Shown here one piece after another: positions 57,972-64,000 of a stretch of DNA of 64,000 bases. The notes beneath the pieces are model-generated. The model was not told the origin of the DNA and searched no databases. It worked only from the letters and a program-made list of their open reading frames with translations. Made by a program: the position numbers and the translations under genes. Source of the stretch: Lota lota (lineage: Eukaryota > Chordata > Actinopteri > Gadiformes > Lotidae); NCBI GenBank assembly GCA_026745465.1, contig JACYXH010000772.1:8420116-8484115 (forward strand), read 5' to 3'. Within the stretch, counting starts at the first letter, position 1. Each line of letters begins with the position of its first letter.

Positions 57972-60791
57972 CCTCCTTCTCTCCTCTCCTGGGGGAGGTT
58001 TATTGATAGATAGTCTGATCTGTCATTAACACTTAAAAGTAAAGTATAGGTAACTTACATGATCATAAAACGAATCAGGCCTGAGACTCACCTTGGTCCA
58101 GGTCTACGGCGGAGACCACCAGAACACTGAACCCCGGGGGGCGGTTCTCAGGGATCTCGGCATCATACTGGACCTCCTCGAACTGGGGAACCTCGTCGTT
58201 TACGTCGATCACGTGCACGCACAACAGTTGGCTGGACGTGCGCTGAGGTATCCCATGATCCTTAGCGACCACCGTGAGGTTGAAGGTGTCCTCCTCCTCC
58301 CGGTCCAGAGGCTTGAAGATGGACAAGGAGCCTGCAGGAGACACGAGAGTTGGGTTGTTTAGTCTCCTCAATATGTACCTATTCAACGGACTGGAAGTGG
58401 TTATGTATATTTATGTTTCCTTGCCCGTTTTTTGATTTTGTTGTAACCTTGTTGTATGTTGTATTGGGCTTTTTGGCAAGGTTTCTCTACTCAGAGAGAC
58501 TTTAACTGGTTGTTAAATGTTAAATAAAAATAAATAAATAGTTTGTTGTTTAGTGAGTACATTTATCCAACACTTCTTACAGTACATTCAAATACAGATC
58601 AGGTTAGGGATTTGCCTTTCTTTCTCAAAGACGCTTAAAGGTAGGTTGCATACATTGGGGATCGAACCCAGTTCCTTTGAGAGGCTGGGTGTCAACCATC
58701 CACACCACTTCACTATCTTCACCCCCTGCGAGGAGGCATTGTCTTTAAGCATTGTCTTTCTGTAAAGACTTTGGAAATTAAAGAGAAACTTTGGAAGCAG
58801 TTATCCGAGGCACTTAGCAGCCTCAGATACTGCATATATTTAATCCTCAGAAAAACACAAAAGTGTGAAAATATGTCGTGTGAGGGTCGAATCAAAGTTA
58901 ACCATCTCCCCAGCAAGCCCCGCCCACCTGTGTGAACTACCGCCGCCACTGCAGTAAAAGCCCCACCTACCTGCGTTGCGCTACAACCTCTGCAGTAAAA
59001 GCGCGAAACTGGCCGCAGTTTATGAGTTTTTCCATTGGAGAGCGCGCCACAGCCATGAAGGGAAAACAGTAAACACACGTTGGAGACACGCAAACGCCAG
59101 GCCTTCCGTGCTCGGGAGAAATTAGGGGCACCCTCCATTCTTTCATTACGCTGTCCTACGAGGGTTAGAACTTGCATTGATTCAATTTCAATTTCATGCC
59201 CTAGAATGAGCCGCAACTGTTGAGGGAACGAGAGAGAGCCATAGAGGTAGAGGAAGGGAAAGAGAGAGGTAGTGAGAGGGTAGTAGTGAGAGTGAAAGAG
59301 AGGGAGAGGGAGAGTGGGGCACTGTGGCTGTTTTGTTTTCGTTTCACCGATCTCGTGTCTTCGCTTGTATCTCTGAGATAACTCGCCTCTAAGCCTTTAA
59401 TCTGTTTCGAGTTACGGGACGGAATATTTCTCCCCCTGAAGTTTGACTCCTCTGTGAGCCGGCTGCAAAGCCCAGGTCTCTGATATCATGTGGGGAGGAG
59501 AAGAGAGACACATGGCGATACAAGGGGGGGGGGGGGGGGGGGGGGGGGTGAAGGTAGGGCGCTCTTATTGTAGAGAGAGGGGAGCTCTTATTCTGGATGT
59601 TTCCAATTCCTTCGTCTTTGGCCCTGCGTCGGCTGTGGTTCTTGGGGTTTAACTGAGGTGAACGCGCCAGAGCTGAGATGGTGGAGACAACCACTTCCCC
59701 CCCCCCTTCCTATTAATATACAGGTCGTACAGTCAGACGCTTCATGTTTAATCTACTTTAAAGACTGCACTTGAAGTTGGAGGATATTAAGGTTGCCATC
59801 CTATTTTGGTTATATGATTCACCCCCCGCCCCCACACTTAATCATTCATCAAAAATCTGACATTGATTAGTGGAAGTTCACAGTTTGAACTGCCCAATAA
59901 GTTTCAAAGTCGCCATGAATTCATATTCCTTTTCAGAACATGTTCATTGCTTCTGTTATTTACTTTTAAGTTCTATATAAAACAGGATATTAAGACGGGA
60001 TATTAATCTATCAGGGATGTGATATGATCTTTGAAGTTTGATTGGAAAATCAAATTACACCTTTTTCTCCATTTAAAGCAGAGCAGGGCTGCATAATTGC
60101 GGATTAGAAGATAATACAAGCAGAGTTGTCACCAAAAAGACAAGACTAGAATATGAACATTCTCCATATTTCATCCGAAACCTTCCCACTTAATGGTAGC
60201 TGCTATTTATTTCTTATTATTTATTTGCTACGCTAGCCACTAACGCTAGATACTGTTGGTAGCCACTAACGTTAGCCAATAATTTTAGCCACTAACGATA
60301 GATGCTTATAGCTGCTAACGGTGGCTGCTAATGTTAGCTGCTAACGGTAGCTGCATGGAGGGTTGGTGGGTGGAGAGGAGGGGGGAGGATAGGAGGTGGA
60401 GAGGTAATAGGATGGTGGAAAGAGGGGCGAGGAGTGTGGGGGGGGTATATCCAGAGTCGACACGTGTCTCGATACCACAACAAGCTCCCAGGACCACAGG
60501 GTCAGAGGTCGAACCTAAGTGACTTGCTTCCATATAAGTACACACACACATACACATACACACACATATGCGCGTGAACGTCTAGCACCACAATGTACAT
60601 ATATGAATATACATACACACATTCATACATATCGAGACACATGGTTCGCTTTCACACACCTACACATTTGTGTGTATACACACACACCTACACACACACA
60701 CACGCGTAACTGATCCCTCCTCTAATGGTTCCCAGAAGCCTGAGAGGTTCTTTGGTCTTTCATGGGAATAGACCCACACTAACACATGATG

Positions 60792-60827
<36 letters not shown>

Positions 60828-60861
60828 GTATGTGTGTGTGTGTGTTTGTGTATGTATGAGT

Positions 60862-60897
<36 letters not shown>

Positions 60898-61054
60898 GTA
60901 AATGCAGGTTTTGGCAGGCCCCTATGTCTGTTTGGACTTCAACTGTGAGAAATAAGTCATGAAAGGTGAAGCAAAAGTCGACCTCAAAAATAGGACTAGT
61001 GTTACAGTACTGTATGTGTGTGTGTGACAGCACTGTGTGTGTGTGTGTGACAGC

Positions 61055-61091
<37 letters not shown>

Positions 61092-62366
61092 TAGTAGTAG
61101 TAGCAGGGTCTTATGTTTGTAATCAAGTGGAACAAGGTTTATTGGTTTGCATCCTTTAACAGCTCATGCACTAACAGATCTCCGTGTGCACTGGCATTAA
61201 GAGCTCTCCAAATGACCCCTCCTCCCCCACTAGTGGTCAAGTCCATTTTATTAGTACAGCCCTTAATCACAGTTGCAGTCTCAAAGGGCTTCACAGTCAC
61301 CGCATTATAACACCCCCTAACCCTATGCCCTCTGAAGGACTTCAAACTCTTCAAACCCAGAGGGAAACCCTGAGAAGGAACCCAGAAGAGGGATCCCTCC
61401 TTCCAGGGACGGTAAGGAGGGCGATAGGTGCCAACACGGGCAGACATATAATGGTAGCATGAACAAGCAAAGCAGCGGTAACCAGTAGTTACCTGTGTTG
61501 GGGTTGAGGGAGAACGCGCCCCCGGCGTTGCCCGACTCGATGCTGTAGGTGACGCGTCCGTTCTCCCCCTGGTCCGCATCCCTTGCCACTACGTACAGCG
61601 CCACGAAGCCCACGGGCTGGTCCTCCATCACGCTGACCGCGGCCGGGGAGCCGAACACCGGCGCGTTGTCGTTCTCGTCCGTCACGAAGACGCGCGCCGT
61701 CACCGAGCCCCGCCGCCGCTGGCCCGCGTCCGGCGCCGAGTCGGTCGCCTGGACAACCAGGATGAGCGAGGAGGCGACCTCGTGGTCCAGCTGCCGGCCC
61801 AGCGAGAGCACGCCGGTGGCAGGGTCCAGGTTCAGGAGCCCCGGGACGTCGGGCCACTGCCGCAGGATGGCGTAGCTCAGCTCGCTGTTGGGCCCGCTGC
61901 CGTCGCCGTCCGACGCCTGGAAGGTGAAGAGGGAGGAGCCCGCCGCCGCGCTCTCCGAGACCACCACGGTGACCGGATCCTCGGGGAACTCGGGCGCGTG
62001 GTCGTTGCCGTCGGCGACGTCGATGTCCAGCCGCACCAGGGTCCTGCCGCCGGCAGAGGGGTCGGGGGACAGGTCGTCCACCTCGATCTGTAGCATGTAG
62101 CGCGTGTCTCGCTCGTAGTCCAGCGGCCGCGCTAGGTAGACGTCGCCCGTGTGGCGGTCCACGGCAAAGGTCCCGTCCGGGTCAGAGCCCCCCACCACGG
62201 TGTAGGTCAGCTGGCGGGATGGATGGGCGTCCGGGCCTGCGGGGTCTCGGTCTCCGCCGTGGAGCCGGACTGACCCCAGGACCGACCCCGGGGTTGCCTC
62301 CTCCACCGAGTTGAAGGTCAAGGAGACGGAGTTGGTGGTGGAGGAGGGTCTGGTCAGGCTGAGCAC
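47861..62366 (-). CDS. dchs1: dachsous-1 (protocadherin-16), C-terminal part, 12 exons; 5' end outside window
   Basis: Exons: 62366-61493, 58331-58092, 56733-56608, 56400-56191, 55871-55005, 54624-54511, 54131-53920, 53509-53358, 53048-52918, 52422-52136, 51146-51005, 50451-47861 (5946 nt, 1981 residues plus stop). All junctions keep frame. About 14 cadherin repeats are marked by DxNDNxP-type linkers (for example DENDNAPVF, DVNDHAPRF, DVNDNAPFF, DMNDNAPVF). A membrane span (LLLISVIAVSLGIIVILIVI) and a tail of about 345 residues follow. The tail motif NWDYLLNWCPQFQPLANVFT is diagnostic of dachsous. Dachsous binds FAT4 between cells and signals in planar polarity and Hippo control (family knowledge). 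DCHS1 rather than DCHS2 is inferred from the arfip2 neighbour. DCHS1 is about 3300 residues with 27 repeats, so roughly 1300 residues lie beyond 64000. Confidence 0.95.
51005..51146 (-). CDS. dchs1: dchs1 exon
   Basis: 142 nt: VTVSEHLPAGSTVVTVTATD onward to DIFYIDSKN, with the DRDSADNGKVTYR cadherin core. Acceptor TTGTCAAG|GTGAC (weak tract), donor AATG|GTAGGA. Confidence 0.9.
51905..52035 (+). mobile_element. SINE 3'-end fragment in a dchs1 intron
   Basis: GTAAGTCGCTTTGGATAAAA followed by GCGTCTCTCAGCTAAATG is the shared fish SINE tail, preceded by TTTGATTGTTCTCAGCCTCA as in the copy at 54845. Confidence 0.7.
52136..52422 (-). CDS. dchs1: dchs1 exon
   Basis: 287 nt: TLVGTVITQVTGNDVDSGPA onward to FTQDLYQ, linker DVNDNAPLF. 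Acceptor TTCACAG|ATACC, donor TACCAG|GTAAAA. Confidence 0.93.
52501..52712. mobile_element. possible TTAA-type MITE in a dchs1 intron
   Basis: The left end TTAAAGGTACATATTC resembles the termini of the element at 12361. The right end read in reverse gives TAAAGGTGTAATGTGCAC. The ends match only partly. Confidence 0.35.
52918..53048 (-). CDS. dchs1: dchs1 exon
   Basis: 131 nt: LVVMATDRGSPRLAGSATLT onward to EVRVPE, linker DLNDNSPTI. Acceptor GCTCCAG|GCTGG, donor GAGG|GTAGGT. Confidence 0.91.
53358..53509 (-). CDS. dchs1: dchs1 exon
   Basis: 152 nt: VLANDLDQGQNGQVSYSLRS onward to MDREIWTHT. Acceptor CTTCCTCAG|GTGTT, donor ACAAA|GTGAGA. Confidence 0.92.
53920..54131 (-). CDS. dchs1: dchs1 exon
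   Basis: 212 nt: EIWVQNSEVLDFEETPRLRL onward to AQGYDFPIIQ, linker DVNDNLPRF. Acceptor CCGTCAG|GCGAA, donor ATCCAG|GTGAAG. Confidence 0.93.
54230..54478 (-). repeat. SINE fragment expanded into a 43-bp minisatellite
   Basis: About five tandem units of GTGAATACAGAGACAGGTCA then TTAAGGAGCAGGTAGGGGTTAGACA. This segment is internal to the SINE family seen at 16567 and 19995, where it occurs once. Confidence 0.85.
54511..54624 (-). CDS. dchs1: dchs1 exon
   Basis: 114 nt: TAIIQTQAQYPDGSRLGITY onward to FGINPTS. Acceptor CTTTAG|GTACA, donor CTCTG|GTAAGC. Confidence 0.92.
54845..54967 (+). mobile_element. SINE 3'-end fragment in a dchs1 intron
   Basis: TTTGATTGTTCTCAGCCTCA then CTTGTACATCGCTTTGGATA and AAAGCCTCTGCTAAATGACC. 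Confidence 0.7.
55005..55871 (-). CDS. dchs1: dchs1 exon (long, three to four cadherin repeats)
   Basis: 867 nt from GDTSSDFRLDRRSGMLSTSR to VSVQENAAK, linkers DVNDHAPRF and DVNDNAPFF. Acceptor TTTTGCAG|CGGGC. The donor is AAAG|GTTCGT, a GT site with a poor match after +2. Confidence 0.93.
56046..56230 (-). repeat. tandem copies of a dchs1 exon end and its 5' splice site
   Basis: Five units of 33-37 bp read on the minus strand as GGGGAGATCAACTACAAACT then AACAGGTGAGAGA. The first is the true exon end (donor at 56190). The second and fourth keep ACAG|GTGAGG (donors at about 56157 and 56097). The third reads ACAGGAGAGG and lacks GT; the fifth reads AACTGGTGAGG. Confidence 0.88.
56191..56400 (-). 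CDS. dchs1: dchs1 exon whose donor is tandemly duplicated
   Basis: 210 nt: YAKDGGLPPNVAKATVKIRV onward to GERGEINYKLT, linker DENDNAPVF. Acceptor CTTACAG|TGTAC, donor ACAG|GTGAGA. The downstream intron repeats the exon end; see the repeat at 56046-56230. Confidence 0.93.
56478..56572 (-). mobile_element. SINE fragment in a dchs1 intron
   Basis: TAGTCATTTAGCAGCTTTTA and TCCAAAGCAGCTTACAGG, then GTACCTTTTGGCTTGGACTC, the family in reverse with an internal deletion. Confidence 0.65.
56608..56733 (-). CDS. dchs1: dchs1 exon
   Basis: 126 nt: TNGHVTYGGISGEGFNVDPA then TGIITTAKVLDREIQEYYTLT. Acceptor ATCACAG|GGACC, donor ACAG|GTACGA. Confidence 0.92.
57231..57259. repeat. (CAC)n microsatellite
   Basis: About nine CAC/ACC units in a dchs1 intron. 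Confidence 0.9.
57392..57418. repeat. 27-nt G homopolymer
   Basis: Twenty-seven consecutive G (C in the dchs1 transcript). Confidence 0.95.
57927..57967. repeat. (TC)n microsatellite
   Basis: About 40 bp of TC in a wider pyrimidine-rich stretch (57850-57990) of a dchs1 intron. Confidence 0.95.
58092..58331 (-). CDS. dchs1: dchs1 exon
   Basis: 240 nt: SLSIFKPLDREEEDTFNLTV onward to SAVDLDQ, with linker DVNDEVPQF, in which the usual DNAP is changed to DEVP. Acceptor TCCTGCAG|GCTCC, donor CCAAG|GTGAGT. Confidence 0.93.
58553..58720 (-). mobile_element. tRNA-derived SINE in a dchs1 intron
   Basis: On the minus strand it carries the B box GGTTCGATCCC (in CAAAGGAACTGGGTTCGATC). ACATTTATCCAACACTTCTT on the plus strand is the decayed tail. 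Confidence 0.65.
59524..59548. repeat. 25-nt G homopolymer
   Basis: Twenty-five consecutive G in a dchs1 intron. Confidence 0.95.
60228..60356. repeat. degenerate GCTAACGTTAGC repeat
   Basis: Seven or more variants of AGCCACTAACGTTAG and AGCTGCTAACGGTAGCTGC. The core is self-complementary. Confidence 0.75.
60791..61091. repeat. cluster of interrupted (TG)n tracts
   Basis: TG tracts at about 60791-60846, 60865-60898, 61013-61025, 61034-61049 and 61056-61088, the last followed by TAG triplets. A repeated GTGACAGCACTG word separates two of them. Confidence 0.9.
61493..62366 (-). CDS. dchs1: dchs1 exon (first in window)
   Basis: 874 nt from VLSLTRPSSTTNSVSLTFNS to AFSLNPNT. It holds about three cadherin repeats with linkers ADGNDHAPEF (altered) and DENDNAPVF. 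Acceptor TTCTCGCCAG|GTGCTC, donor ACAG|GTAACT. GC-rich, unlike its introns. Confidence 0.93.
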
Positions 62367-63368
62367 CTGGCGAGAATAAGATAATATCATGTATAAGGGC
62401 GGGCGATGAAATTAACTGGAATATGAGAAAGCACAGCTTTGAAGGATAAAATATATGTATTCTACCAGACTAAAATAAAAGATAGTTACTTAATAAGAAT
62501 AAAAAAGAAATTGAAATAAATACAATAAATGACAATAATAAGAATAAAAGTTAAAAGACAACATCAACGCATCAGATGTACGCATGGCTGGATAACGTAG
62601 TATTCATTAATCGATTGGGGAACAGGAGCTGATTGTGATCGATATGTGCATCAACAGATGAATTGTGGCCAGTGATCTGAAGAGGGCCGTGTCTTATTGG
62701 CTTCACACGCCACCAGACAACAAGAGCAGTGATGTGGCCGTTTGCTATGGAGAATCAACAAACAACAACATAAGGGTGCTAGCTCCCGCTCCGATCGTTC
62801 TCCAAAAAGAAGAAACGGACAAAAACAAATCGCATATCTGTTGATTACATGAACCTGATATCAGATGACATCAGGGACATAGCGCCCGGGGGTGAATTCG
62901 GTTTTCAATTTCCAAAGCAATAAATAAAAAAAAAGATCCAATGGAAATCAGCAAAGCGGAAACAGGCTGTTCACAACCTGCACAGTTCCTGGAGAATAAA
63001 TAGCCATTCGTAAAAAGTTTTGGTCGACTCAAGTTACGCGATAACAACATGATAAAAGTAATATTAATCAGAACTGGAAGTGGCGAGGTCGTTAAATATC
63101 CGACGCAAGGACGCGGAGGAGCTCGCCGCACACGATGCACCTGATGACCCCAACATGTGACTTCAAAGACGCCCAGCTTTAACTCTCCCGCTCTTTTGTA
63201 CCAGACAGGAAGTCTATGAGTTACGCGGGCGACATGTTGTTCTAATAGAACCGTCGCCCCGGAGACGGAATCAAAGGCCTGACTTGAAGTTAGACAAGAA
63301 AAAGAGAGAGAGCTAGAGGGAGTGGTAAAGTTAGAGATATAGAGAGCAGTAAAGTAACAGTGGGAGAA

Positions 63369-63409
<41 letters not shown>

Positions 63410-64000
63410 AAGCACCTGTGAGAGTGAGAGACAGAGAGCGTGAGTGATAGAGGGAGCGAAAGTGTTGACTTAATTTTCAGCAGCCTTAGAGATAATAATT
63501 ATTTGAGCTTACTTCCTTCATCCTTACAAGATTATATGAAATACACAGTTAGCCCACATTTCAAAATAAGACATCCTTTATGTCAAAAGGGGAACTTATG
63601 AACTGTAAATGACATTCCACATCATATATGATGGGGGAAACGTACGCGGGATTCCACAGTAAATTAGCCTGGGCCCTTCCCCGCATGGACACGGATTAGG
63701 ATAAAATGATAACACTGGAACAATTTGATCTGGCTGACGTTAGTGTTTAAGCAGTTAATTGATTTACTTATTAATTACTACAACCGTCCGCATCTACCTG
63801 ACCGGAACGAGGGAGTGAGAAAATGGAGGGAAAACGTGCTTGATTGAGCAGAATTTTTATCGGTTGTTTAAGACTGAGCTCTACCTTGCTGGTGCCTCGC
63901 CAACCCCCCCCCCCCCCCCCCCCCCCATATTAAATATTAACTTCAATGCTGTGTTTGAGCCACAGAACCCCGACGTCTTATTGGAAAGGGGGGGGGGGGG
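62367..64000. other. dchs1: dchs1 intron running off the window
   Basis: No further exon was recognised upstream of the acceptor at 62366. It contains a (GA)n tract (about 63372-63405), a 23-nt C run (63904-63926) and a G run at the window end (63988-64000). Confidence 0.6.
63904..63926. repeat. 23-nt C homopolymer
   Basis: Twenty-three consecutive C. Confidence 0.95.

Noticed and set aside
47861..62366. Assignment to DCHS2 or FAT4
   Set aside because: The cytoplasmic NWDYLLNWCPQFQPL block excludes FAT proteins as I know them. The arfip2 neighbour favours DCHS1 over DCHS2, whose human block has ARFIP1.

Overview
The window is nuclear DNA from a ray-finned (teleost) fish. The evidence is spliced vertebrate genes with GT-AG introns, tRNA-derived SINEs with a typical fish 3' tail, TTAA-flanked short DNA transposons, and very dense microsatellites. 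These include three (CA/TG)n tracts of roughly 80-160 bp and several 20-27 nt G or C homopolymers. Such simple-repeat density is reminiscent of cod-like fish, but the species is a guess. No bacterial, organellar or viral genes were seen.

Three protein genes are present, all on the minus strand, so each reads from high to low coordinates. (1) 5321-13607: a complete FH2-domain formin of the FHDC1 (inverted formin) type, 11 coding exons, 833 residues. (2) 16266-24173: arfaptin-2 (arfip2), eight core coding exons plus a candidate 33-nt cassette exon. It encodes 394 residues, or 342 if a 156-nt His/Pro-rich exon is skipped, which matches mammalian ARFIP2 length. (3) 47861-62366: the C-terminal 1981 residues of dachsous-1 (dchs1/protocadherin-16), 12 exons with about 14 cadherin repeats, one membrane span and the conserved cytoplasmic tail. 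Its N-terminal part lies beyond position 64000. In human, ARFIP2 and DCHS1 lie close together on 11p15.4, while ARFIP1, FHDC1 and DCHS2 lie on 4q31.3. The window therefore looks like the ARFIP2/DCHS1 side of that duplicated block, with an FHDC1-type gene kept that mammals lack there. The three genes do not form a pathway: formin and arfaptin act on actin/microtubules and Golgi membranes, dachsous on planar polarity and Fat-Hippo signalling.

Layout: 1-4860 no recognised gene (SINE, a 158-bp TG array, a GC-richer stretch); 4860-13.6 kb the formin, with two TTAA-type transposons and several minisatellites in its introns; 13.6-15.8 kb spacer; 15.8-24.2 kb arfip2; 24.2-47.8 kb intergenic with microsatellites, hairpins and one long inverted repeat; 47.9-62.4 kb dchs1; 62.4-64 kb dchs1 intron.

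The most unusual structure is a set of three minisatellites whose repeat unit is itself a splice junction. One copies the 3' splice site and exon start of arfip2 exon 2. One copies the exon end and 5' splice site of arfip2 exon 6. One copies the exon end and 5' splice site of a dchs1 cadherin exon, where the first extra donor is in frame and would add 11 residues. All exon boundaries were read by eye from frame continuity, splice consensus and family resemblance; no alignment or transcript data were available.
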